Assembly: GCA_033085395.1 (NCBI GenBank)
Contig: MU853183.1
Coordinates: 124,001 to 188,000 of the forward strand
Direction: 5' to 3'
DNA: 64,000 nucleotides
Source of the DNA: Xanthoparmelia taractica
Taxonomy: Eukaryota > Ascomycota > Lecanoromycetes > Lecanorales > Parmeliaceae
Below the pieces are notes generated by a model. It saw only the letters and a program-made list of their open reading frames with translations, was not told where the DNA came from and made no database searches. Position 1 is the stretch's first letter, and the number at the start of each line of letters is the position of its first letter. This document shows positions 1 to 11,245 of this stretch, in pieces. The translations under genes and the position numbers were made by a program.

Positions 1-757
1 AAGTGCGGAAAAGCGTCATCTTATCTTAGTGCGTGGAAGTGCTCCGTCGATGGGGACACCGAGGTTTAGCCGTCATGTGCTACGATTATATCAAAATGTT
101 GCCTCAGTTATTCAGACGCTCCCTCCAGTGCTCTTCTGACTGATTTTTATCGATCTAGGGTCGGTATTCAACCCGCTGAGCGAACTGGTTGATGATCTGT
201 GAGATATCTCAAATCCTCAATCTCCATTTTGGAGGGGAATGCCTTCCTAGAGTACTGCGAATACGCTTCTCCATTGCTCCACAGCTCTAGTAGCTTTTGC
301 ATTCGGCTGGATGAGCAAGCATAAAGTCTCTGTCTCAAAATTCGGTGTCATAGATCTACTCACCCAAACACAAGTTCAAGTTGCAGGAGGATTCTGGGCT
401 ATAGGCAAAGCCTTGGGAGTTGCCAAAACTGTTTGTCCCCTCGATTGTGCGTGTGTGGTAGAGAATGCATTCCTCAAATTGTTATTGATACTTTGGGTGA
501 GTTTTCGGGCCGAGACACCAGCCGCTGTCTCGCTCCCCCTTCACCCCTTGTTCGTTTCATGTTTTGATAAGATGTGCGCATGCACGGAGACAGGCCGTCA
601 CATCGAGTTCTGTTTCGCCAGAATGCGATATATATCAATGGACATACGTGATCAGTCCTGAGTAGTAGTCTCCGTTAGGATCAAATCCCCATTGTACTGT
701 CTGAACAGACCACTACGATTCCATCTGTGTCAGAAATTCGCCGCATTTTGTCACGTG
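1..757. other. intergenic, no supported gene
   Basis: No recognisable gene on either strand. A reading frame of about 116 codons at 311-661 has no domain character and no splice context. The last part, up to the ATG at 758, presumably holds the promoter of the methyltransferase gene. Confidence 0.5.
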
Positions 758-1696
758 ATGGATAAAGGGATAAAACCTCCCGTCACACCCAATCCTTCTC
801 TTCAGAAATATTACGCCTCCTTCGAGTCTAGAATCGGCTATTGGTGCTTCCTGGGCGGCACAAGACACTTTGGTTATTATCAGCCAGGCACAAAATGGCC
901 TTTCCCTATCAATAGCGCGCTTAGGAGAATGGAAGACCACCTGTTTGATTCTCTGGACCTGCAGCCTCGCGCTGAGGTGCTCGACGCTGGATGTGGGTTC
1001 GGCCATGTTGCAATGCACCTGGCTCGCAGGGGTTTGCGCGTCCATGGTATCGACGTCGTGAGCAACCATCTTAAATGGGCACAGCAAGGGATCCGGGCAA
1101 ATGGGCTCGAGAAGGAAGTTACTGTCCGCTTGATGGACTATCATCATCTGGATGGCTTCTCCGATGGATCTTTCGATGGTGTCTATACAATGGAGACTCT
1201 CGTCCACGCAACGGATCCTGAGAAAGCACTGGGAGAGTTCTTCCGCGTGATGAAGCCAGGAGGATCACTAGCTTTATACGAATACGATCATCCTGATGTC
1301 GACGTCGTTTCCAAAGACATCCCAAAACATCTCAGGGACTCGATGTACCAGGTCAATAGCAGAGCGTCAATGCCAGCGAACGAGAGTTTCTCACAAGGGG
1401 CTTTGCAGAGTATGCTCGAAAGACAGGGCTTTCAAGACGTCGTTGTGCGAGATTTGACGGAAAACATGAGACCCATGATGCGGCTGTTCTTCCTCGTAGC
1501 ATACATACCGTATCTCGTCATATGTCTTCTGGGACTGCAAGCTTGGTTCGTGAATACTCAGGCAGGGGTCGACGGTTACCGTGTTCTCCGAAGACATTTG
1601 TGGCGATATGTTGCTGTAACGGCCAAGAAGCCTTCCAAGAAGCCCAACAACCAATTGCCTAGCAATAGCGGGGCTCGCGAAAGGAGGGTTGGATAA
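758..1696 (+). CDS. SAM-dependent methyltransferase, Erg6/SMT-like
   Basis: Single-exon gene of 312 residues. It looks like a class I S-adenosylmethionine-dependent methyltransferase of the sterol-24-C-methyltransferase (Erg6) type. Motif I (VLDAGCGFG) lies near residue 75 and starts the Rossmann fold; an acidic residue ends the next strand (GIDVVS), and the FFRVMKPGGSLALYEYD stretch is the usual post-motif region. Near the C terminus is a hydrophobic segment (FFLVAYIPYLVICLLGL) followed by the GYRVLRRHLWRYVAVTAKKP ending seen in membrane-associated Erg6-like enzymes. The ATG at 758 was chosen over an upstream in-frame start because the family-like sequence begins there. True Erg6 enzymes are about 375 residues, so this is a shorter paralogue; the substrate (sterol, lipid or secondary metabolite) cannot be told. 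It converges on the next gene. Confidence 0.85.
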   Translation: MDKGIKPPVTPNPSLQKYYASFESRIGYWCFLGGTRHFGYYQPGTKWPFPINSALRRMEDHLFDSLDLQPRAEVLDAGCGFGHVAMHLARRGLRVHGIDVVSNHLKWAQQGIRANGLEKEVTVRLMDYHHLDGFSDGSFDGVYTMETLVHATDPEKALGEFFRVMKPGGSLALYEYDHPDVDVVSKDIPKHLRDSMYQVNSRASMPANESFSQGALQSMLERQGFQDVVVRDLTENMRPMMRLFFLVAYIPYLVICLLGLQAWFVNTQAGVDGYRVLRRHLWRYVAVTAKKPSKKPNNQLPSNSGARERRVG

Positions 1697-2178
1697 GAAG
1701 TCGGGGAAGCATGATCTCCATGTATTTACCGGTGCTGTTGATTGAGTAGGTTTGGTGTGAGTATGTTTGGTTGTTGTGTCTTTTGTGATGGGCGTGTGCT
1801 AGATGGAGATAAGTACTTGCGTTTGAAGGGGGAAAGAAGGAGATGGTGGATGTGGTTCTGGTTCTTTTATCTAAGAATTGTTGGGGGGGGAAGGCCGCGG
1901 GGGTGGGTGGGTTTGGAAAGGTCCTGCAGTGTAAGATGTTCACTGTATTCAAAGGCCTAGGAGTATGTGATTCAGCCCAACCTGTCACACTTTCCCGGGT
2001 TTTACCCCAAAAGAGTACTCGCTGTACGAATCTCACGACAGCCATGTGGATGCTTTGGCCAAATATTGGTGTCGCTGCACCGCCAATAGTGTGTTTGTCT
2101 TTAGTGAAAACCGAAATCGTCGTCTATGCTCTTTTCTATGTCATATCGTCGTAATCTAAAGGCGTCCGTTCTGTTGCT
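1697..2178. other. 3' intergenic region between convergent genes
   Basis: Gap between the converging methyltransferase and phosphatase genes. It contains a G run with GC-rich flanks near 1880-1910. No gene was seen. Confidence 0.5.
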
Positions 2179-3273
2179 CTAATACTCGTACTCCAGCTTG
2201 CCCTTCACTGCCCCCCAAAACTCTTTAATTATCTCCTCTTGGTCCTCCCTACCCTCACTGCCCCTGACCACGAGATATCGCCTCGAGTCGACAGCCGGCT
2301 CCAGCTCTCCATCGTTACCTCCCACAACTCTCCCACCCGCCTCCTCGACAATCACCCAGCCGGCAGCAATATCCCAAGCCCAGCAACCTCCCTCCCAGTA
2401 AGCATCCAGATCCCCTCTTGCCACAGCACAACAATTCAGTGCCGCGCTCCCAAGACTTCTCAACGAGTGCACCATGGCTCCACCCGTCGACTCATCACCC
2501 GCAAGGCTTGCGAATGTCTTCGTCTTCGTCTCCCAGTTATTCCCACTCCTCTCGTTCCCCCATTCTACCGCCACCAACGCCTGCTTCAGGCCCGTCAATG
2601 GCGGCGCCGGCATTTTCAACGGGAGTTTCGTCTTCGTATAAGCACTGACCACCGCTTCTGAATTCTCCGTTTCACTTCCGGGTCTGGGTGGATGCGACAT
2701 GGGGATGCTGGGCGCGGTTAGGTAGGCGCCTTTGCCGTGGATGGCGTGGTAGAGATTTTGAGTGAAGGGATTGTAGACGATGCCGACGAGAGGTTTGAGC
2801 ATGTGGGCGAAGGCGAGGGAGATGGAGATGTAGGGATGAGCGTGCACGAAATTGGTGGTTCCGTCTATTGGGTCGACTATGAAGGTTGGGGCGGGGGTGA
2901 GGCGGCCAGACGTGGAGGTTTCTTCGCCTAAAAAGCTGTAGAGGGCGATATCAGCCTCATCATAGCGTGTTTGATATAAAAAGGGCAAGACACTTGTATC
3001 TGGAATGGGAGGATCGGGATACCTACGAATAGTCTGGGAACTTTGACTTGAGAGAGCTGGAAACCATATCTTCCACCGCTTTATCCGTCTCCGTGACAAG
3101 GTCCGAGGCTACATCATCCAGTATCAGTGGGATTTTCTCGAGTGAGATTGATTCCAGGTACAATTCTTCTTGGTGTCTACCGTGCTGGGATTTGCAGATG
3201 TGATCATATCACCAGCTTTCAACGCTATCTCGAAGAGAAAATCATGAACCTCTTGGAGATTGGGCTCGGCCAT
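2179..3273 (-). CDS. inositol monophosphatase family protein (QutG/IMPase-like)
   Basis: Three exons on the minus strand: 3273-3162, 3108-3027 and 2935-2179, giving 316 residues. Introns are 53 and 91 nt with GT..AG ends. The metal-dependent phosphatase signatures are complete: FLGEE across the second splice (near residue 68), DPIDGTTNF near residue 85-93, and WDIAAG near residue 250. These residues bind Mg2+ and the phosphate in the IMPase/FBPase superfamily. The family hydrolyses myo-inositol monophosphates; QutG of quinate clusters and bisphosphate nucleotidases are relatives, so the exact substrate is uncertain. The ATG at 3273 gives the expected N-terminal helix (LQEVHDFLFEIALKAGDMI). 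The last exon flips from C-rich to G-rich on its coding strand. Confidence 0.88.
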
Positions 3274-4631
3274 AATTCTAGAGGGAGCTCCTTTAGCAAT
3301 TAGAGGGATAGAAGTGTTTCAACTTGCTAGGTGGATGAATGAGAGAACAGCGAAAAAGCATTTCGTGTTCTGCTAACCCTAATCTTATCAGTGGTTAGTG
3401 TATCTTACAGTACTGTATTATCAATGCCAAGACCGGCTTATGAAACTTCTTCGGATGTTCACATCTTAGCCCCTGAGTATGGCTATTTGGTACACACCTT
3501 TAATTATTGATCAAAAGCAATAATATAGTAGCTACTGTGGTAGACTTTGGCAATGACAGTTTTGTTGGCCACAATATCTGGTGTAAATATTCAGAGCATG
3601 CACTACCTTACAGAGGTACATAGATACCTTACTTTAGCGAGGTACAAGCCTAGCTATCCTAATTCCATGCGTCTAAGTCTTCCTTGGCACCCTATAGCGC
3701 TCTTTTCATTCCCAAGAGCGCGTAGCGACTCGTCTCTAAATACAGAGTATTACCGTCATAAGTTTGACGCATTGCCCATCAGAGTAAAAGCTCGAGCTGA
3801 AGGAAAAGCTGCGAGACTGCAATGGTGCCAGAGCGAGCAGTCTCTTGTAGAGATATGAAGCACGCCTCACAATTAGCGTCTGTCTCAGCACCCACACCTT
3901 GTGCAAAAGTAGCAATGGCCTGGCGCCAGCGCTCTATCTTTTACCAGCTGGATGGCGAAGGGCATGATAGGTGGAAGGGGTGAGGGACGAAAACAGATGT
4001 CGTCCTGGCCAATCGGAGGAGCGATGCTGGTGCATAATGCGGCTACCAGCATCTTTCGAGGCAACGAGGCAGTGCCAAACAGCTCAGATCCATCTTCTTC
4101 ATAATTGGAATCCGGTCACTGTTCCAGCTATAGAAGATCAGCTTCAGAGAAATCCTTGGGGGCCTTGTATATAAGACGCTGTCCCATTAATCCAAGACCG
4201 ACCGCGTGTGCTTTATCGGAAGGGCCCATGGCCGAAGCAGTGACATCTACTGCGTCATCTATTGCCATGTCATCGGTACCATCAACCCTGGGAAGGCGTG
4301 ACACTGGTCTTGGAAGCGCCCAGATTGGATATGACGAGGAACGAGCGGAGCCAACTTCAAGAACTTGCGTTAGAAGGAGAGGTAATCGGATATAATTTTA
4401 TTACAGACTTGAAACATAGGGATTAACAGCTGCTGTAGATTCTGTATATCAGCCTATCCTTCGCAGATTGATTACTTATCTGCGTGCCAAATTCAAGTCA
4501 CGTTCGTCGACTATCCATCATCCACCGCATGAGCAATCCGAAGGGATCCAAAGGCTGGTCGAACGAAGTACAAAATTTCATCCCGTTCCAATACAAGGGA
4601 GCTGATCGCTGAGATGTAAGCAGTCGACGAT
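3274..4631. other. intergenic, no supported gene
   Basis: Upstream of the phosphatase and of the DUF6594 remnant. Several short reading frames (for example 3547-3858 and 4105-4395) show no family resemblance. An ATG at 4529 opens a 27-codon frame that could be the lost first exon of the DUF6594 gene, but it ends at a stop and is out of frame with the domain. Confidence 0.4.
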
Positions 4632-5505
4632 CATCCGGAGGGTTACCCAAGACTTGCAGCCTTCCTAGATTGCGACTTGAGGAAATTTCTAATGTGTAGG
4701 AGTTTCATGTATTCACGCATCAGGCACCTCTTGTATTGCCAGGACGAGCTTGCGCAGCTACAAAAGCATTTGCTGAAACAGGATGACAAAGATGCGAGTA
4801 CTGTCGACGGCGGGAGGTTACTCCGTTCGAGGAAAAGATACGAACGCCGTAATAACAAATTTCCGGAGCATGCTCTCATAAATAAGATAGGTCCGAAGCT
4901 AAAAGAATACGGTAAGCGTGCTGGCTTCTCTCTATTAAACGTTGGCTCACACAGCGTTGAGACGACCTGGTGGAAAGGACGATAAGAGTTGCATCGCTGA
5001 GAGCTCCCGACGCGCGAGACCTTAGATCAATGAAAACTTGGGTGGAAGACCAGGACCCGCTTGGCGAGGAAGAGACCTCCCATCTTCTAGGTGGCACAGA
5101 CTTCGTAGCCTTGGTCGGAAAGGAAGAGGAGTGTTGGCTCGATAGTACTGTTGAACGAGCTTTGTCGAAGTATCTTCCCAGAGATGTATGGTCTTTCTCC
5201 ATCCTTGCTATGTCCAACTCTAATTGTCCCAGAGCATCTTTACTTCGCAGGAGCAGCGTCGTATTAGTGACAATCCAAACCTTCGTTTACGTAGTAAACA
5301 CCGCATTGATGTACTGATTAGGGTAGTGCTCACGACCACTGCGGTGAGCATGCTACTAGGTCCGTCCGCAGCGCTATATATCGTCAGCGGTCATAACTTC
5401 TTCAAATTACTACTGATTGGAGCCTTTACGGTGTTATTCTCGGCAGCCTTGCACGCATTCTCCCAAGCTCGGCGTCATGAAAATTTCGCGGCCACTTCAG
5501 CGTAG
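4632..5505 (+). CDS. DUF6594-domain membrane protein, probably a decayed copy
   Basis: The conserved part of the fungal DUF6594 family is readable through three exons: ~4632-4911, 4962-5185 and 5233-5505. It starts with HPEGYPRLAAFLDCD, continues with a charged RRL..RKR region, the KEYDDLVERTIRV splice and the SIFTSQEQRRISDNPN motif, and ends in two hydrophobic helices (near 5310-5370 and 5390-5440) plus RRHENFAATSA. The intron from 4912 uses an unusual but legal GAG acceptor at 4961. No start codon connects cleanly: the frame open upstream has no ATG, and the nearby ATG at 4529 hits a stop. The protein also stops before the third transmembrane helix expected in the family, although a hydrophobic stretch (SLLFVACLIG) follows in another frame near 5540-5570. 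It is probably a pseudogene or a mis-assembled 5' end. The family's function is unknown. Confidence 0.55.
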
Positions 5506-6581
5506 GTATTCCTGACAACACTTTCGGCTTGCATCTCCTATCCCTGTTGTTCGTGGCTTGCTTGATAGGGAAAATCCACTTTGTGCCCCGACGATGAAGC
5601 CGTCTGAATAGAGGCAACTTTCCAATCCTGTAACCCCACCACATCGTTGTTTTGCATCCATGCAAGGAATCTGATCACGTTCCGCTTGTCATTCGCTTGT
5701 CAGAACGAGTACGCCCGGATTATCGCGTCCATTGTCACTAGCCTTTTCACCTTCGTAAAAATTCCCAGAATTTGGATATAGATCTGAACCAGCTGACGTG
5801 TTATGAGCCTTTAGGTACTGTGCAGTCCTTGTAACCTTCCTGGCCAACTTCACCCCGTCTGCAGTGACTGCATGATATTTACTCAGTGACCCATTCAGCG
5901 TTGGCTATGCAGAGGTTTGTGGCAATGATGAGATGGCAAAAACGTGTCCAAGGAAAAGACCATAGGAAGTCAGTCGGCGGCGAGGGCGATACCGAAAATA
6001 CTTGGCGAAAACTTGGACCACAGGAGCTTTGTGATGTAGGATGGTTAGGTAAACTGAAGACGACTCGACGAGGACTTCTAGTCATTCTCAAATTCGGGAA
6101 AGGGATTCGTGGCTAGCAATCTGAATTCACATTTATTATTCGATCAATGCTAGCCATTCATGGCTGCTGAGATGCTCGATTCCAGGACGCTCCATCATAG
6201 CAAGACTTCAAGTTGAATAACGCGTGTTCTTGGGGAGAATGAAGGTAGGTGTGAGGTGGGGAGTATCTTGTGTTAAAGTACGAGTACACGGACAAGGCAC
6301 CTACCTGTCTTATCCGCTTTAGAGTTTGGGACCCGGTCACTCCTCACTAAACTCTAAGGTATTCACAACAGCTTTGTTGTCGTTATCAGCCTTTCGCCGA
6401 CTTGTATTGCATACCGGCCTTGAAACTGGCTGGTATCGATACGTAAATGTTCATTCATGCCAGTCATCTTTGCACCAGATGACTGCCCACCACTCACTGC
6501 CGTCGCGCGGAACAGCACCCCTTTGCATCATTCTTCACTGCAGCATCCTTTTCTGCATCATTCCCCTCTGCGCCATTCAAG
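5506..6581. other. intergenic, no supported gene
   Basis: Only short unsupported reading frames. A possible remnant of the third membrane helix of the preceding DUF6594 gene lies near 5540-5570. Confidence 0.45.
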
Positions 6582-6867
6582 ATGTCGGACGTTGTTCGTG
6601 ACGTTAATTTGACTACTAAGAACGTATGTAACTCGCTGTGAGATTCCTAGTCGAGTCCTAGACAACTAACTGAGGCCCTCTACACAGAGCAAGAGCATCT
6701 ATGGCGAAGGGACAGCAGTCCTTGCCGATGATGAGGGCGGAAGAACTGATATATTGTACGTCGAAGAGGCAAAGAACGGGAAGTACAAGCTACGTCAGAA
6801 TGAGACGAAGGGTGTGGACGTGCTGAACAGTGAGTTTTCTGAGGCGGAACTGAGCGAGCCTCCGTGA
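6582..6867 (+). CDS. possible small protein, 73 residues, unknown
   Basis: A two-exon model (6582-6623 and 6688-6867) joined by a 64-nt intron with GTATGT donor and ACACAG acceptor keeps frame and gives 73 residues starting MSDVVRDVNLTTKN. The second exon is hydrophilic (GEGTAVLADDEGGRTDILYV..KYKLRQNE). A further intron could begin at the GTGAGT in AACAGTGAGT (near 6830) and lead to a short third exon ending near 6974 with a different tail. There is no family assignment. It may instead be the 5' end of a gene broken by the repeat array that follows. Confidence 0.4.
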
Positions 6868-7009
6868 ATCTAGGGGTATGCACACGCTCTCCGTCATACC
6901 TTTCAGGATCTGATGTTTAAATCGCAGGCTTTCTATGGGCATGCGACCCGCGGACTACGATCATAGCGGCTCTTGAACAGCTGGCAAGGACGCATCAATA
7001 GGGCTGACA

Positions 7010-8400
7010 CGCATCCAAATACCTCCACCGTCTACTCTCCTATTGTGGTAACGACGTGCTTTATGGGCGAGCATCCAAGACTCTACCTCCGCTGCTCCAT
7101 GGCGTGTACGAAATTGTGCGCGAAATTGGGGCAAATAGCCTCAACACTTCTACGTTCAAAGAGTGCGGGACCCCTTTGATCCAGCTCAGCTGCCCACAGG
7201 CACCCCAAATACCTCCTCCATTGTTTGCCCTGCTATTAAAATAGTGGCTGGCTTTATCGGCCAAAGCCCAAGATATCACCTCCGTTGTCCCACCCTGAGG
7301 ACGAAATGTGCGCGAAGTTGGGGCAAATATCCTCAATACTTCTCTGTTTCTATGGAGTGGGATCACTCTGAGCCAGCCAAGCCTATACCGCAGGCCTCTC
7401 CTTCATATCCAATTCTCCGCTTGAATTTCCATCTGACACCCTCGCTATGGGCAAATTCCTAAATACTTCTACGTTCACATGCAGTGAAAATCCTCTGAGC
7501 CAGCCAGGCCTACCTGCAGCCCCTTCTTTCACGTCCATTGGCCCCTGGGAAGGATGAAATGTGCGTGCATTTGGGGTAAATTCCCAAACACTCTTGCATT
7601 TAAAGAGAGTAGAACCCCTTAAACCAGCGAAACATACAGCGCAGCCCCTTCTTTTATGTCGACTTCTCTACTCCTTACTATACCCCTACCATCCTTTGAC
7701 AGGATCCGAAATGTACGTCCTATCGGGGCAAAATCCCTAAATACTCTTATATTCATATGTCGTGTCCTCCCTTCTTAGCCGGCAAAATTTACACCGCACC
7801 CCCCTTAATATCTCCACTTCTCTACTCAGATCCCTTCCCAACACAACCCCTATACGACAGCCATATACGAAATATACGCGCAGTCCTGGCAAACATCCCA
7901 AAGGATCTGCCGTTTAAATACAGTGGAACCGGTTGACGCCAGCGAAACTTACACTACATCCCCCTTTTCACACTCACCTTCCTACTCGACTCCCTCTCCC
8001 ACATGCTCGCTTCCTACACCCACATATAAAATATTCGCGCTATCTGGACAATTCCCCTAAACATCCCTCCATTCAAGTAAAGCGAAACCCCCTTTTATTT
8101 TCAACTTCTTTACTTTACTCCCGAAACACTCTTACATATAGCAGGAATACGACCCCTCTAAGCCAGGTCAAACACCACCACGTTCCCCTCATTATCCCCA
8201 CTTCTCTACTTTACTCCCCAAAAACTCTTCCTTTCAACTACAGTATAACGTCCCTGAGCCAGCGAAACCTCCATTATACTCCCCTTTTTCCTCTCCATTT
8301 CTCTACTCAAATCCCTATGCTACACCCCGGCTATCCCACAGTCATATACTTTATAAACCCCCCACTCCAGGCAAATATCCAAACACCCTTCCACCCACCC
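7010..8400. repeat. degenerating tandem array, ~125-190 bp units
   Basis: At least eight diverged direct repeats. The anchor GCGCGAA..TTGGGGCAAAT recurs with its GCAAAT (or variant) at about 7131, 7323, 7451, 7576, 7728, 7889, 8048 and 8371, with partial units near 8122 and 8216. After each anchor comes a CTTCTACGTTCA-like block, then a GAGCCAGCC-like block and a C-rich CCCCTTCTTT block. The first two units (about 190 bp) are the most similar; later ones are shorter and increasingly pyrimidine- and A/T-rich. No protein is encoded: frames across it, such as 7933-8610, only translate the low-complexity repeat. Confidence 0.75.
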
Positions 8401-9535
8401 ACAGCTCAACCCCACTCCCCTTCCCCTTCCCCTTCCCCATCTCCATCCCTACTTCCCTACCTCACTCCCTGGACCGTAAACACCGTCCCTCCCATCCACC
8501 CACAGCTCAACCCCTTCTCTCTAACCCCCCTCAACCTCCATCACAGCCAACCCGTTTCTTATCCCAGAGAGTCAAATCAAAATAAGAAAAAAAGGAAAAA
8601 AAAAGGCTAAGCCAGGAGTCCAGTATTAACCTTCGAACATCTAACAGACTTAGTCTCTCGTATTACAAGGGATCCTACTTAGTTCAAACACTAAGGTACC
8701 TCTTAATATAACCAACCAACCAATCAATAAAAGGTAAACCGAGTATAAACCGAGTATAAACCGAGTATTAAAGTAGGTAGGTAAGTAGGTAAGTAGGTAA
8801 GTAGGTAAATCTCTAAGAACACGCTATTTATTGTACATTATATTCAGATAGAGATGAATACTAAATTTATTCTATTCTATTTTATTTTGTTCTCTTCTCT
8901 TTACCCTTTACCCTAACCCCCCTTCCCATCGTTCTCCCAATCCCACCCACCCCCTACCTCCCATCTCCCCCTCCCTTTTTCCACCCCTTCTCCCCTTCCC
9001 CCCTTCAATCCAAAAATATAAAAGGAAAAGAAAAACAAATTCCCCTAGAACCCACAAGATCTTCTCCTCCTCCTCCTCCTCCTCCTCCTCCTCCTCCTCC
9101 TCGCTCCCTCCCTCCCCCGCTCCCTCGCTTCTCTCATATCAATCAAAACCACCCCATCCATGTCTTTCGCTCCGTTCCGTGTATCAAAGAACTTTTTATA
9201 CATCTATATCCATATCCATATCTATATATACATACACGCCTTCAAACGACTTACTTTTATTTTTATTTTCTTCCTTCTTTTCAGAAATGCTATCCGAGCT
9301 TGTACTATATATGTAGTATACACGAGTGGACGCGAAAGAAGGAAGAAGGGGGCATGCTTTCGTTTGTGTAAGGTAGGTAGGTCATCACTGGGGTTAAGAG
9401 GGGGAGAGAGGGGGGGAAAGAGAGAGAGAGGCTGCTACGGAAAACAAAAGGAAAGAAAGAGAAGGAGAAGGAGAAGGAGAAAAAGAAAGGCGGTCTCACG
9501 CGCTCGCCTTGGGAATAGTTTAATCTCGACATGAC
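8401..9535. repeat. low-complexity tract with microsatellites
   Basis: A C/T-rich stretch with TTCCCC repeats (8415-8445) and a duplicated CCACCCACAGCTCAACCCC block (near 8393 and 8498). Then come AACC-like repeats (8706-8730), a triple GTATAAACCGA (8738-8770), GTAG/GTAA tetranucleotides (8774-8812), a (TCC)n run at about 9061-9102, TA-rich DNA (9200-9235) and a purine-rich GAGAAG run (9405-9490). No supported gene. Confidence 0.7.
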
Positions 9536-9830
9536 CTTTGCGGGTTTACCAAGCCCGATTATATTTTCTTGATCTGTTGAGAGAACCTATTTGCGAGTAT
9601 ATATACATATATTTATATATATCGCTTCGCTTCTGTAGGCAGGTAATTCCCCCCACCCCCCTTGCGGGCATATGTAAAACAAACATGTTGAAAATAAAAA
9701 CTACTACTAGCTTTTCCTGACTGGATTAATCCCCGCTATGCTCAACGCCATGCAAATGCACGCTTTTGCCCCAATTTGATAAAAATACATGGTTCCGTCG
9801 GCCCCGGATGCCTGATCCAAATGTTTGATT

Positions 9831-11245
9831 TTACACGCGTGACTGGCCTGCTTCTGCATCTGGCCCTGCTTGATAGGTTCCTATCGCATCAATGTCCTTT
9901 TGCACACGCGGATCGAGAACGTTGGCAGTGCGGCTGTAGTGCGGTCCGCCGTGGATTATGTCCTCGCCACTGACATCGTCGGTGTTGTTCTGGTCCCGGG
10001 CAGTATGGGGAGCGGTTGATTTCTCGTCTTCTGCGTCAATAGGCGGCAATGGCGACGAAAGTCTTCGAGGGTTCCTTGTATTGCCCGCGGATGCTGGTGC
10101 TTGGTGTCTCGAAGTGCCATGGGCTGAATCGCGAGACTGGACCTGTTGCAGAGGTGGTTCTTCTCGCCTGTATCCAGAGAGGGTGTCCCCGCTGATGGGT
10201 CTTGATGGCTCAGGAGTAGAGCCACCAGTCACGACATTTACTATAGGACGCTCGATATCCCTCTCTGGGTCAAAAAACTTGGTCTCGTGCTCGTCAAAGT
10301 CCTGTCCGGGGTTGGCAGTCTCATACTCAAGCCCTTTCATGAGCTTGTAGAACCCAGAGGCCAGAAGTGTGCCCAGGAAAGGACCAACCCAGTAGATCTG
10401 CGTGACGGTCAATATTTGGTTTATTGTCCAGGAAGTGGAAAGGTCAACCTACCCAATGATAGTCCTCGAAAGTAGCAAGGACGACATCGGGGCCAAAAGA
10501 ACGAGCTGGATTGAGCGAGCCGCCAGTGTAGTAGACGCCTGTCTGGATTAGAATGATCATACCAGCATACCAGCAATTGGAAACACTTACCTGCAAGTTC
10601 GGCGATGAATAGTGACAAACCAATACCGACTGGGGCCACAAAGGTAGCCTTGCTCTTCTCGGCGGCAAGCATAAAGATGGTGAAGACCAGCATGGCTGTT
10701 AAGAACATTTCGATGAAGACGCCCTGTGTTTTCGTTGTCCCTGCCCCTAGAGATGTTCGCACATTAAGCTGGCCAGGGTACATGACGGCCACGATGCCGG
10801 CAGCCGTGATAGCACCAATGATTTGAGAGATGAAGATTAGACCACCCCGTACCCACTGCATCGCGCCCACTAAACACATCCCCAGCGTTACTGCCGGATT
10901 AAATAGGCCGCCGCTAATCCTAAAGAAGACCCATGCGTTGACTCCCAAACTGAAACCAACACACAGACTGATATAAAGCAATTGGGCTGGGTTTGAACCT
11001 TGAGCTATGGTGGTTGAGACTGATCCTTGAGTTTGCGAGTTTGCTACTTGGATGCCGGTAAAGGCAAAGAAGAGGAACAAGAATGTGCCGGCAAACTCGC
11101 CACACATTGCTATGAAATGATTACGGACAGGATTGCCCGGTTTGCCAAGAAACGGAAGGCTAGCTCCTTTGGCCAATGTTGCTTTGGTCTTGCCGGCGAA
11201 GACGAAGCCTCTAGTCACGTGGTCTTGTTGCATGGCCTCGTCCAT
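9831..11245 (-). CDS. aquaporin / major intrinsic protein
   Basis: Three exons on the minus strand: 11245-10591, 10538-10453 and 10397-9831, giving 435 residues. Both NPA boxes are intact: FNPAVTLGM (Asn near 116) and LNPARSFGP (Asn near 228), with six hydrophobic helices between about residues 45 and 275. Introns of 52 and 55 nt flank the exon that carries the second NPA. The start at 11245 (MDEAMQQDH) is preferred over an upstream non-family extension. The roughly 150-residue hydrophilic C-terminal tail (Ser/Pro/Asp-rich, ending after TYQAGPDAEAGQ) is longer than in yeast Aqy1 and may be regulatory. It is a plasma- or internal-membrane channel for water, perhaps small neutral solutes. The short insertions around the NPA boxes point to an orthodox aquaporin rather than a glycerol facilitator, but pore specificity was not resolved. 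Confidence 0.9.

Noticed and set aside
311..661. 116-codon frame at the left edge
   Set aside because: No domain, no recognisable gene signals.
7933..8610. 225-codon frame
   Set aside because: It only translates the pyrimidine-rich tandem repeat (Pro/Leu/Ser/Thr low complexity); no domain or splice context.
9160..9534. 124-codon frame with Lys/Arg-rich end
   Set aside because: Product of TA-rich and GAGAAG repeats, not a gene.
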